A stretch of 64,000 nucleotides of DNA from Verrucomicrobiota bacterium (lineage in GTDB: Bacteria; Verrucomicrobiota; Verrucomicrobiia; Verrucomicrobiales; Akkermansiaceae): the NCBI GenBank assembly GCA_017301995.1, contig JAFLEH010000026.1, forward strand, positions 51,891 to 115,890. The letters are read 5' to 3'. How positions within the stretch are numbered: position 1 is the stretch's first letter; each line of letters opens with the position of its first letter. The notes under the pieces are model-generated. The model was given only the letters and a program-made list of their open reading frames with translations. It was not told where the DNA came from and searched no databases. Of this stretch, positions 38,271 through 48,007 are shown piece by piece. A program made the position numbers and the translations under genes.

Positions 38271-38500
38271 CACCATCCACCATCCACCATCCACCATCTT
38301 CGCTCTCCTTGGCGATCTTGGAGTCGTGGCGGTGAATCTTTTTTCGGCTGGGGGGAGGTTGATCTGGCAGGCTGGCGGACTGAAGTCCGCGCTCCGTTAG
38401 ACGCCGACTGAAGTCAGCGCTCCATGCGTGGCATCCGCGATCCTCCATCCACAATCTTCGATCCCCTCCGCGATCTTCGCGTCTTGGCGGTGAAATTTTC
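38271..38500. repeat. Simple 7-bp repeats and hairpin repeats downstream of the giant gene
   Basis: At 38271-38305 the heptamer CCACCAT is repeated about four times. From 38373 come two hairpin words, GCGGAC-TGAA-GTCCGC and a mismatched GCCGAC-TGAA-GTCAGC, the reverse of those at 55622 and 55650. From about 38437 there is an ATCYTCN run with 7-bp period, and at about 38470-38500 GCGATCTTCGCGTCTTGGCG, an inverted copy of a word at 55543. The gap 38192-38622 holds no gene. Confidence 0.6.
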
Positions 38501-38579
38501 CAGCTGGGTTGAGCCTGGAATGCCGGCGCGAGACGCACCGGCAACGGACTGGGGCGAGACGCACCCAGCCACGGGGGAA

Positions 38580-38601
38580 GCCACGCTCTCACGAGCGCGG
38601 C
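38580..38601 (-). repeat. GCC-A-hairpin-C-GGC repeat, copy 1
   Basis: Stem CGCTC/GAGCG with a TCAC loop, flanked by GCC and GGC with an A-C mismatch and the tail CGGCTAC. Related copies occur at 45852 and 56778. It lies just past the end of the giant gene. Confidence 0.55.
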
Positions 38602-38622
38602 TACGAAACGCGCCATCCACGA

Positions 38623-41600
38623 TCATCTCTCCCACACCATCGTACGGGCGCCTTTTTCAGGGTGGGAGACGAGGATGGCGAGCTGTTGGATGGTGGAGGG
38701 GTCGGTGGCGGTGTGGGTGAGGTAGTCGAACTTGCCGCGGAGGTCGGTGTAGCCGTCCTTGTGGAAGACGGTTTCGCCGGAGGCGGTGCGGACATAGACT
38801 TTCACATAGGTTTTCGGCAGCGGGCGGTGGCTGGCGGCATCAAGGACCTGGAGGGTGCGGTCGGCGGCGAAACGGCGGATGTCGAGGGCGGCGGAGTCGA
38901 GGACCTTGAGTTGTTTGGCGCCGCCGGCTCGGGCGTCGATCAGCAGGTTGCCGGGCGGGAGGTCGGGCGGGAGTTCGATGGTGGTCCCGGAGCCGTCCTT
39001 GGCCAGCGGGACGGTTAGGATCCGGTTGGGCCGGATGGCGGGCGGGCCGCCGGTATCGCCGGTTAGGAACGGGTCCTTGGTGAAGAGCATTTCCAGGTCC
39101 ACACCGAAGATCCGGAGGTCCGCCTCGTCCACGCCGCGGTGGGCGATGCGGATTTTGTTGGAGCCGTCCATGGCCAGTTCGATCCGCGGTTCGGCGGGCG
39201 CGGCGGGCGCGGGTTTGGCGGCGGCCGCATCGCCGGTGAGTTCGGCGATTTCCGCGGTTTGGTCGATCACCGCCTGGAACCGTTCGCGCCAGAGTCCGGG
39301 CGGGAGCTTGGGCACGGTGGTTAGGGCGATGGCGCGGGCGGCATCGGGCTGCTCGCGGTAGCAGAGCACCACGGCCTGGAGGTAATCGTAGTGCATGCGG
39401 GACGCGAGTTTCTTCGGGTCGATCCGGTCGAAACGGGCGAGCGCTTCCGCGACGCGGTCCTGGAGCAGCAGGAAGGCGGTTAGGGTGAGTTGGTCGGCGG
39501 CGTCGAGCGCGGGTTTCCAGGCGAGTTGGTCGAGGAACGCGTGGTAGTGCTCGCGGGCGGCCTCGTGGGTGAGGCGGGAGGCCGCGGTGAACCGGTGGGC
39601 GCGGGGATTGACCACCGGATCGAACTCCAGCGTGCGCCAATCGTGGTGCGGGCGCGGCCGGACGGTTAGAAGAGGGCTGTCCAACCACTGTCCGAGCTGG
39701 GTGACGGCGGTGGAGTTCTCCAGATAGTCGCGCATCGACTGCGGGTCGTTGTGGAGGAAACCGTAAGCCGCCACGGCCGGGGAGTGGTGCATCCGCTCGC
39801 GGAGGATGGCGGCGACTTTCAGAAACACCTCGCGGTCCTTGAGCCGCCAGCGGATCTCGGATAGATCGATGGTGCCCAGATTTTCGGTGCGGAGGCGCTC
39901 CAGCACGGCCTGGGTGGTCCCTTCGGCGGCGAGGACCGACCATGTGGCGGCGTCGCGCGGTTCCGGCTTGTTGGAAACGCGGATCACGCGGGTGGCGGTG
40001 TGGGCGAGGACCGTGTCATCCGACGAAACGTGGAGCGGATAGGTGGCGAACTCCCCGGCGGCGGGGAAATAGCAGGCGAGTTCCAGGTTCAGCACGCCGT
40101 AGGGTTCGAGCTGCCGGGCTTCCGACAGAGTGGCGGATTTTCCGCCGAGGGGGATGGACCCGGCGGGGATCTGGGCCAGCACTTCCACCCGGCGGCCGAT
40201 GCCGGTGGGGTTGGTGATGGTCAGGGCCATGGTGTAGGGCACGCCGGGGCGGAAATCCCCGGTGACCGGGTTTTCGACGCGCTCGCCGGCCACGGTGCGG
40301 AACGGTTCGCCCAGCGGGCAGAACGTCTGGCGGACCAACAGCGGCGACTCGGGAGCCACCTTGTCGGCGGGGCGGGTGTCGCGATAGAACAGCAGCATCG
40401 GCTCGCGGGCCTTTACCCGGAGGCGGTTGCCGTCCACCACCACTTCCGGCCGGCCGGCTTTGAACGGCAGGTCCAGCAGCGCGAGGCACATCAGCGCTTC
40501 ATTGGCCGTTGTGGCGCAGGCATTGAAATGGGGCGAGAGAAACGGCCCCTTGCCATCCCACGAAGCCAGATCCAGCCAGAACCGATTGAGCGGAATCAGT
40601 GTCTCATCGGTGGCTCCACTATGCCGGTAGTAGTTCGCCTCCCGCCAAACGCGGGTGCGGTCGGGAGAAACCCGCAGGGCATGGGTGACGGCGGGCGCGG
40701 GACTGGCCAGGCGCCGGCCCGTGCCACCGACGCTGTTGGGAAGCTCGGGAGCGCAGAAGGGATCGGCGGCGGAATCTCCTCCGGCATCAAGGGGCGGGAG
40801 GATGCTGGTATCAAAGCTATCCCGGTCGCCATCGCTGAATCCGTCGTGCGAGCGTCCTGCATCGGCGGATGGGTTGGAGACTGCCTTGATAAGCGTTTGG
40901 ATTTTGTCCATCTCTAGAGCGGAGTTGGTAACGAGAAGTCCGCTGGGAGTGAGCGCCACACTCGTTCCTGCCGGGAAGCTAACACCGCAGAGTTTGAGCG
41001 CGTCGGCAACTGACATTCGTGCGGTGATCCCAGGTCTTGCGGCGCCCGCATCCGCAAACGGATCGTTCTCCTGATTGTCTCCACCGCGAAGATTGGCCAA
41101 TAGAGTCCCGTAGAAATTGGGCGGAACCCGGAAAGTGCGGGTGAAGTTCTCGTCCGCGCAATCGGTGGCCGGAATCACGGATACCGCGAAATCGTCCGTC
41201 TTGTAGCGCGTTTTCGTGGCATCGCAGATGTATTTCAGCACTTGGCCGATGGGAATGTTGGATAGTTGCAGGGATTTGATCACCGGCGTCGGGCTTTCGA
41301 TATTTCTCATGAGAATATTGATTCCCTTTCTCGTTGGGTCGGGCTCGGTGGAGTCACATTCCTTCGCCCGAATCCGCAGGAATTCGATGGCTTCATCCAG
41401 GGTGATGTCCTTGAAGTTCACGTTGGGAATGACAATCCGGTGGAGTTTTTCGTTGATATATGAAATTCCCGCCGAAGCCATCATCCCCTCCTCTTCCCGG
41501 GATTGGAGTTCCTTGCGGGCGAGGCCGAGGGAATCGGTGACGTCGAGCGAGGTGCCGCGGAGGGTTTGGGTGAAGAGCCGGGTTTCCTGTTCGGGGTTGG

Positions 41601-44600
41601 GTGCTTCGAGTTCCCAGCGGAGTTTCAGTTCGCGGTGGATGCGTTCGCGGGCGGTGGGGACCGCGAGGGCGATGAGGGCCTTCTCGGCGGCATTGAGGCG
41701 CTGCCAGGCGAAGGGGCGCAGATGGTCGGATAGATCGCGGCCCAGCAGGATGTCGTCGATCACGGTGGGTTCCGGTTTCCGTTCGAGCATCGGCCGGACG
41801 AATTTGTTGAAGAACTCCGGATCCTTGCGGGCAAGGAACAGGTGGAGTTCGTTGCAGGGATGTTCCGCGAGCAGTTCGAGCTTCCGTGTTTCGGTTAGGT
41901 CCGGCCATTCGGTGAGGAAGACGAATTTTCCGAGACGGTCGTCGGGTTTCATGCCGAAGAGAAGCTGATGGGCGTCGGCCAGGGTGGTGAAGGCCCGCCA
42001 ATCCGCGTCCAACAGGTTCTCGATGGTGGCGGTGGCGCCTTTGGCCAGATAGGCCGCGCGGCGGGTGGCCTGGAAATGGAGTTTCGGGTCCAGCGGACGG
42101 GCGAGGCGGCGGTCGCGCAGCGGCGTGTCGCAGGGTGGCAGCGGCACGGTGCGGTTGAAATCCGCATCCGGCGAGGACGCGGTGATCTCGATGAACTGGC
42201 AGTCCTTGAAATCCGCGAGCGGCAGTTTGAGCACGCCGTCGGCGGGCGGGTCCAGATCGAAGCGGACCACGGCTCCCTGGCTCAGGAAATCGCAGATCGC
42301 CGCATGGTTTTCCTTGCCGGTTTCGGATCTGGGTTTGGATTTGCGTTCGGATGTACCGAAGGCCGCCGCGCCCGCCGAATCCAGTGCGCCGACGGCCGCG
42401 CCTTGTCCGGTTAGGTTATTCTGTTGGGCCGTTTCGTTATCCCAGCGGTTGAGCAGCAGACCGGGGCGGGGAAGCATGGATCCGGGGAAGGTTTTCGCGG
42501 CGCGGCGGTCGAGGATGTAGCGGGTTTCGTCGTCCAGCAACCGGTTGGTTAGGTAGCCGCAGGTGCTGAACCCGCGCGCCAGGACCGACGGCAGCGGGTT
42601 GGGGAACGGATAGAGCGCGCCGCCCGGCGTCCAATCGCCGTGGAGGTGGCGTTTTCCGACCAGTGAGATGCGGGTGGCGGGATCGAGGTCGCGGAATTTC
42701 ACGGTGAGCGAGCCATCGGCGGCGGTGGCGGATTCGATGGAGGGTTGGAGCGGCGCGAAGGCCGGGAGGATGCGTGTGGGGGATACCAACAGCTTTTCGC
42801 GGGGCACGCCCGCGGTGACGCGGATGTCGATTTCGTTGTCGTCCTCGAGCGTGAGCTTGAAGTCGCCGGGCGGCAGTCCGCGGAGGACGAGTTGGCCGTT
42901 CTCCGCAGCGAGGCAGGAGAACCAATCGTGGATCGGCCGGTCATCGCGCGTTTCCAACAACGAATGCACCATGCGGTCCGGGGCGGTGGCGCGCAGGAGC
43001 GGCAGACGGACGACCGACTCCGGGGTTAGATGGAGATCGGTGGGCGGGAAAAACGAGACGGCCCGCGGTTCGTAGGACGCGGTGTTGATGCCGGAGCCTC
43101 CGGGTTTCGCGTCTTCCGGCCCGTCCGAGACGGTTAGAAGATCGATGGTGTCGAGCGTGCCGAGTTCCACGCAGCCCTGGGCGTCGGTGCGGACGGTGGT
43201 TTTGATCTCGATGTCGTAATCGCTTCGGGCGGCGGTGACGGTTAGAGCGTGGGACGGGATGGGTTCGCCATTGCGTCCGCGCAGTTCCAGGCGGTGGCCG
43301 GTGGCGGTGGGCGAGAAGAACACGGTGCCGATGTTGGAGCGGGCGAGATCGCCGTTGAGTTGATAGGTCGCCTCGCCGGATAGGGAAACCGGTTCGGATC
43401 CGGTTGGCGGAACCACGGTGGCGCGCAGGGAAAGCGTGAGCTTGCGGAGGTCGGCGGGCACCTGGAAGGGAATCTCCATGGCCGGCTTGAGCGCCAGATC
43501 CTCGGCGATGACCCGCTCGGTGGTGATGCCACCGGAAAGCTCGCCACGCAGCACGAGGCTCGGGGTTTTCAGGCGGTCCAGCGGCAGTTCGCAGCCGTGG
43601 TTGGTCAGGCGCACGCGAAGTTGCAGGCGGGTTTCCTGATCGGCGAGGAGTTGTTCGCGGTCGAGATGGAATTTCGCGTCCAAGGCGAGATCGTCCTCAC
43701 GGGATCCCAGATCCACGCGTGCGGCGAGTTTCCCGGCGGCGACCACTCCCGAGCGGAGCGGTTTCAGGGAGGAATCCGGCACGGTGATGACGCCCGCGGC
43801 ATCGGCGGTCAGGCGTTCGGAGCCGAGGGTCAGGACGGCCGACGGCACCGGGTTGCCGGTTTCGTCGAACACCCGGATTGTCTGGGCGGTGGCGGTTCTT
43901 TCCTGATAGAGTGTTAGATCGCCTTTGCGGACGAGCGCGCGCGCCGAGACCCGGCCGCTGACAAACTCCACCAGCCAGGCGCCGGGACCGGCCAGTTCGG
44001 GCATCTCGATCCGCTCGCGATGGCTCACCAGCGGCGCTTGGTCGAACGTGAGGCGGCGCTGGTGATGCGGGACCATGCCTTCGATGTCGAGATCCGCCTC
44101 GGGGTCGGACTGGTGGCTGGCGAGGTGGGCGGGAAGGTCGATCTCGTAAATCCGGACGAGCAGGTCCGGCGTGTGTTTCAGGTCGAGGTCGAAGGCCACC
44201 CGCGCGGCGGAATCCAGCCGTCCGGGGCGCTGGCGGGTATAGCGGATGCGGGTTTCCTCCTGGAGTTCACGGAAGGCGGCCGGATCGAGCGCGGCGGCCC
44301 AGCGGGCGGGATCCGCCCCGGCCAGCAGGCGGGCGCGGGCGTGCATGACCGTTAGAACGGCATCCGGCACATAGGGCGCGAACTCCGCGGGCTTGTCCGC
44401 TTCGGATAGGAAATGGTTCAGATAGAGTTCGATCAATTCGCGGTCGTCGCCCACGGGCGGGCAGCCGGTGGCGTCCTCGCAAATCCGGTTAGGATCGACG
44501 GGGAACCTCACGGAATCCTTTTCGTTCGTTTTGAGCAGCGCGTGGCTGCTGCGGGGAAGTGCCAGATAGGCGAGGAAATCCTCCTTGGGGAAGCGGTTTT

Positions 44601-45498
44601 GTTCCGCCTGGAGCCGCAGGTGATGATAGAGAACGTGGCCTTTCAGCGAATTGAGCGCGGGTGTCAGGCGCAGGACGAAATCGCGGCACTTCGCGAGGTA
44701 GTCCGCGTGTGCGGCGGGGTCGCGGTCGAAGTCGGTTTCCACGCCGGGGCGGAGTTTTGCGAGGTAGGCGGTGGCGAAGGCCTCGTTGTTGATCAGGCCG
44801 GGGTGGAGTTCCAGCAAGGCGGCGAGTTGCTCGGCTGTGAGGAGTCCATGGACGGTCTCGCGGCTGAAGGCGACGGGAGGTTCGAGGCTCAGGCCGCGGT
44901 TGACCAGATCCACCACGCCCGGCAGGTCCGCGCGGCGGAGGGCCTGGAGGAACCAGCGGGTTTTGGTTTCATCGAAGTTCGGAAAATCGAGGACCTCCCG
45001 ATAGAGGCGTTGGCCGGAATAGGCGGTGTAGGGCTGCTGTGGGGATTTTTTGGCGGCGGCGGCCTCGAAAGCGGCGACGCCGACCAGTGCGGGATCGAGC
45101 CGGGTGGGGAGGGTTTCCGCGGCGGCGGCGTTCGGTTGGGCCGCGGAGAAATCCAGGTTCAGGCGCTTGATCAATTCGGCCAGCGAGGCGTCCGGGGACT
45201 TCTGATAGTCCAGCAGCAATTGCCGGTTTTCGAGCACCTTGATGCCGGTGAGCGGAACGGGGTCGGTCTTCCGCTCCGCGGCAAGCCGCCAGGCGGCGAG
45301 GGTGGCTTGGAAATCCGCCTCGCGCCCGGCCAGTTGGTGGGCCAGGGCGGTGTGGAAAAACGCGTCGCGGGTGCCGGGAATCAATTCGGCGAGCGAGGCA
45401 TCGCGGGTCGCGGGATCGGCAAAGCGCTCGCGGAAAGTATCGTCATCGGCGCACAGCGGCAGGATGGTTAGAAGACCGAGCAACAGGGTGGTTTTCAT
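38623..45498 (-). CDS. Giant exported alpha-2-macroglobulin-like protein with STN-like insert
   Basis: 2291 residues. N-terminal signal peptide (TTLLLGLLTILPLCADD). The first ~400 residues are helical repeats; then come many beta domains of macroglobulin MG/MG2 type (LLVRIYEIDLPAHLAS, and VFDETGNPVPSAVLTLGSER). Near residues 1355-1520 is an inserted domain starting IVIPNVNFKDITLDEAIEFL, resembling secretin/TonB short N-terminal domains. Helical blocks (about 1250-1340) and a macroglobulin-like C-terminal part follow. I found no CxEQ thioester motif. A2M proteins trap proteases or bind PBPs; the function here is open. Start ATG 45498 precedes the signal peptide; upstream in-frame sequence is unrelated. 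Confidence 0.65.
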   Translation of the reverse strand: MKTTLLLGLLTILPLCADDDTFRERFADPATRDASLAELIPGTRDAFFHTALAHQLAGREADFQATLAAWRLAAERKTDPVPLTGIKVLENRQLLLDYQKSPDASLAELIKRLNLDFSAAQPNAAAAETLPTRLDPALVGVAAFEAAAAKKSPQQPYTAYSGQRLYREVLDFPNFDETKTRWFLQALRRADLPGVVDLVNRGLSLEPPVAFSRETVHGLLTAEQLAALLELHPGLINNEAFATAYLAKLRPGVETDFDRDPAAHADYLAKCRDFVLRLTPALNSLKGHVLYHHLRLQAEQNRFPKEDFLAYLALPRSSHALLKTNEKDSVRFPVDPNRICEDATGCPPVGDDRELIELYLNHFLSEADKPAEFAPYVPDAVLTVMHARARLLAGADPARWAAALDPAAFRELQEETRIRYTRQRPGRLDSAARVAFDLDLKHTPDLLVRIYEIDLPAHLASHQSDPEADLDIEGMVPHHQRRLTFDQAPLVSHRERIEMPELAGPGAWLVEFVSGRVSARALVRKGDLTLYQERTATAQTIRVFDETGNPVPSAVLTLGSERLTADAAGVITVPDSSLKPLRSGVVAAGKLAARVDLGSREDDLALDAKFHLDREQLLADQETRLQLRVRLTNHGCELPLDRLKTPSLVLRGELSGGITTERVIAEDLALKPAMEIPFQVPADLRKLTLSLRATVVPPTGSEPVSLSGEATYQLNGDLARSNIGTVFFSPTATGHRLELRGRNGEPIPSHALTVTAARSDYDIEIKTTVRTDAQGCVELGTLDTIDLLTVSDGPEDAKPGGSGINTASYEPRAVSFFPPTDLHLTPESVVRLPLLRATAPDRMVHSLLETRDDRPIHDWFSCLAAENGQLVLRGLPPGDFKLTLEDDNEIDIRVTAGVPREKLLVSPTRILPAFAPLQPSIESATAADGSLTVKFRDLDPATRISLVGKRHLHGDWTPGGALYPFPNPLPSVLARGFSTCGYLTNRLLDDETRYILDRRAAKTFPGSMLPRPGLLLNRWDNETAQQNNLTGQGAAVGALDSAGAAAFGTSERKSKPRSETGKENHAAICDFLSQGAVVRFDLDPPADGVLKLPLADFKDCQFIEITASSPDADFNRTVPLPPCDTPLRDRRLARPLDPKLHFQATRRAAYLAKGATATIENLLDADWRAFTTLADAHQLLFGMKPDDRLGKFVFLTEWPDLTETRKLELLAEHPCNELHLFLARKDPEFFNKFVRPMLERKPEPTVIDDILLGRDLSDHLRPFAWQRLNAAEKALIALAVPTARERIHRELKLRWELEAPNPEQETRLFTQTLRGTSLDVTDSLGLARKELQSREEEGMMASAGISYINEKLHRIVIPNVNFKDITLDEAIEFLRIRAKECDSTEPDPTRKGINILMRNIESPTPVIKSLQLSNIPIGQVLKYICDATKTRYKTDDFAVSVIPATDCADENFTRTFRVPPNFYGTLLANLRGGDNQENDPFADAGAARPGITARMSVADALKLCGVSFPAGTSVALTPSGLLVTNSALEMDKIQTLIKAVSNPSADAGRSHDGFSDGDRDSFDTSILPPLDAGGDSAADPFCAPELPNSVGGTGRRLASPAPAVTHALRVSPDRTRVWREANYYRHSGATDETLIPLNRFWLDLASWDGKGPFLSPHFNACATTANEALMCLALLDLPFKAGRPEVVVDGNRLRVKAREPMLLFYRDTRPADKVAPESPLLVRQTFCPLGEPFRTVAGERVENPVTGDFRPGVPYTMALTITNPTGIGRRVEVLAQIPAGSIPLGGKSATLSEARQLEPYGVLNLELACYFPAAGEFATYPLHVSSDDTVLAHTATRVIRVSNKPEPRDAATWSVLAAEGTTQAVLERLRTENLGTIDLSEIRWRLKDREVFLKVAAILRERMHHSPAVAAYGFLHNDPQSMRDYLENSTAVTQLGQWLDSPLLTVRPRPHHDWRTLEFDPVVNPRAHRFTAASRLTHEAAREHYHAFLDQLAWKPALDAADQLTLTAFLLLQDRVAEALARFDRIDPKKLASRMHYDYLQAVVLCYREQPDAARAIALTTVPKLPPGLWRERFQAVIDQTAEIAELTGDAAAAKPAPAAPAEPRIELAMDGSNKIRIAHRGVDEADLRIFGVDLEMLFTKDPFLTGDTGGPPAIRPNRILTVPLAKDGSGTTIELPPDLPPGNLLIDARAGGAKQLKVLDSAALDIRRFAADRTLQVLDAASHRPLPKTYVKVYVRTASGETVFHKDGYTDLRGKFDYLTHTATDPSTIQQLAILVSHPEKGARTMVWER

Positions 45499-45554
45499 GG
45501 GACGGGTCGGTTGGTGCCTGCCCGCGCGACGGCTGCCGCATCGGGCTTGGTTCG

Positions 45555-45583
45555 TATTTAGCGGCTCCTGATGGACTTGGCAA
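45555..45583 (-). promoter_or_regulatory. Promoter of the giant macroglobulin-like gene
   Basis: Minus strand: -35 TTGCCA (45578-45583), 17-bp spacer, -10 TAAATA (45555-45560), about 57 bp upstream of the ATG. Confidence 0.4.
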
Positions 45584-45851
45584 GAATGGGAATCGGAAGG
45601 AATCGGTATTCGCCGGGAATCCATATTGACCGCGTCTCCGAGGCGAACCGCCGGGTGGTTGCGCGATCGGACTCCAAAAACAGCAGGATGGGCAAATGAG
45701 ACGGCAAACCCACAAATCAATCCTCACCGGTTTACCGATTCGGATGCGGCGTTTGTTCTTGCTAACCGACAACCGACAGCCAACGATCCGGTCGCAGCCC
45801 GTGGCCGTGCTTGTTAGATCGTGGCCTCCCAAGCGTCGCGTGACCAGCCCG

Positions 45852-45873
45852 GCCACCTTCTCACGAAGGCGGC
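45852..45873. repeat. GCC-A-hairpin-C-GGC repeat, copy 2
   Basis: Stem CCTTC/GAAGG, loop TCAC, same flanks and CGGCTAC tail as the copies at 38580 and 56778, where the stem is CGCTC/GAGCG. Two base pairs differ and both sides changed together. It lies in the 540-bp gene-free gap 45499-46038, in which I otherwise see only an A2M promoter and the inverted word GACGGGCAGCCCGT near 45953. Confidence 0.55.
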
Positions 45874-45985
45874 TACATTTCTTCTCCCCTTTCGCCCGTA
45901 TCCGTGGTTCTGCGCTCGCAACGCGCGGAAGCAATCCATCAGAACCCGCTTGACGGGCAGCCCGTGCGCCCCTAGAAACGTGTCC

Positions 45986-46042
45986 ATGAAAACGCTGCGA
46001 CCGAATGGCGAAGAAATCACTCTAACGCCGCGCCGGAAATGA
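45986..46042 (+). CDS. Possible 18-residue upstream reading frame
   Basis: ATG 45986 encodes KTLRPNGEEITLTPRRK after the initiator, ending in a TGA that overlaps the ATG of the following membrane gene (ATGA). Such coupling is typical of genuine genes, but the frame is too short to judge codon bias and it may be chance. Confidence 0.2.
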   Translation: MKTLRPNGEEITLTPRRK

Positions 46043-46404
46043 ACCGGCTGATGAACCGCATCGCATTTGTGATCCTCTGCGCCTTGTCCTTGGGCGCGGT
46101 GGTGGTGTTATGGCCGTTTGCGGTCGCGGGGGTTCTCTCGCTGGCCATCTCCGGGATGAAGTTCAACCGCCGGGTTTCATCCGGCCTTGCGCTTGTTCTG
46201 GTGCTTGTGTGGCGCGCCGTGACGGGACGTTGGATTATCAGTATCGGCGATCCGACACCCGAGTTTTGGTATTATGAGTTGCTGCCCGGTCTCGTGAGTT
46301 GGGCGTTAGCCGCCATTCTTGTGCCCGGATTCGCCCAATGGCCGTCGAAGTTTGCCGAAGGATACGGATCAAAGCCGAATACCGGGCGGGAAGCGGCACT
46401 CTAG
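46039..46404 (+). CDS. Small membrane protein of unknown function
   Basis: 121 residues with three hydrophobic segments: IAFVILCALSLGAVVVLWPF, the stretch around VLSLAISGMK, and LPGLVSWALAAILVPGFAQW. No known motif. The start may be Met 1 (46039) or Met 5. Downstream the 46405-46581 gap contains the ilvC terminator. Confidence 0.5.
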   Translation: MNRLMNRIAFVILCALSLGAVVVLWPFAVAGVLSLAISGMKFNRRVSSGLALVLVLVWRAVTGRWIISIGDPTPEFWYYELLPGLVSWALAAILVPGFAQWPSKFAEGYGSKPNTGREAAL

Positions 46405-46500
46405 CGGATGAAAGCGGCCACACGAGTCCGCCAACGCCGGGTTGGATTGGTGAAGTCTATCCCGGGAAACACGAGCATTTCCGCCGGCCCGGAAGCAGAA

Positions 46501-46535
46501 AGCCAATGAGACGCCTCGCGGCTTTCCCATTGGCT
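46501..46535 (-). terminator. Terminator-like hairpin after ilvC
   Basis: On the ilvC sense strand, stem AGCCAATG and CATTGGCT (8 bp) enclose a GC-rich loop with GCC-GCGA-GGC; it is followed by TTCTG. A second hairpin, CCGACG-GGGA-CGTCGG, lies nearer the stop at 46549-46564. Confidence 0.5.
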
Positions 46536-46581
46536 ATGCATTTTCCTGCCGACGGGGACGTCGGCGCGCCCGAGGGGGCGG

Positions 46582-47628
<1,047 letters not shown>

Positions 47629-47693
47629 GATGGGGTCGGTGCGGTTGGTTGAGGTTCGGCTGCCGCGGCCAACGGGGCAACGGCGGGGCGCAC

Positions 47694-47722
47694 AACGTAA
47701 ACCTTCGAAAATGAGAGGTCAA
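47694..47722 (-). promoter_or_regulatory. ilvC promoter
   Basis: Minus strand: -35 TTGACC (47717-47722), 17-bp spacer, -10 TACGTT (47694-47699). The -35 box covers the stop codon of the preceding DUF167 gene. No leader peptide or attenuator is obvious in the 65-base leader. Confidence 0.45.
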
Positions 47723-48000
47723 GCCCCGGATTTCCCGGAAAATGCGGAGAGTTTCCCGGCCGCCGAATCGGGCACGGTAAAGGTCTTGATGCGGGAGGTT
47801 TCGCCTTTTTCCAGCACCACGGACGATTTCGGGAGCCCCAGGGCTTTCGCGAGGAACTCCCGGATCGCGGTGTTGGCCTTGCCGTCCACGGGCGGCGCGG
47901 CGATGCGGACCACCAGCACCCGGCCCGCGCGCGGATCGTCCTCCCAGCCGGTAATTTCGCTGGTTCGGGCGTTCGGCGTGGCGCGGACGTGGAGCTTCAT
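47719..48000 (-). CDS. DUF167/YggU family protein
   Basis: 93 residues. The family core is present: KLHVRATPNARTSEITGWED, LVVRIAAPPVDGKANTAIRE, FLAKALGLPKSSVVLEKGE and SRIKTFTVP. YggU proteins are small and conserved with unknown function; in other bacteria they lie near yggS/proC or yggT. Here the gene follows the kexin-like protease gene by 8 bp, which may only reflect packing. Confidence 0.9.
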   Translation of the reverse strand: MKLHVRATPNARTSEITGWEDDPRAGRVLVVRIAAPPVDGKANTAIREFLAKALGLPKSSVVLEKGETSRIKTFTVPDSAAGKLSAFSGKSGA

Positions 48001-48007
48001 CGGAGCA

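Noticed and set aside
37673..38335. 220-residue frame across the MITE-like element
   Set aside because: Its recurring peptide (LSGKNGCTxHDN) is a translation of the shared DNA element; the same words appear out of frame in the other copy, and it is palindromic.
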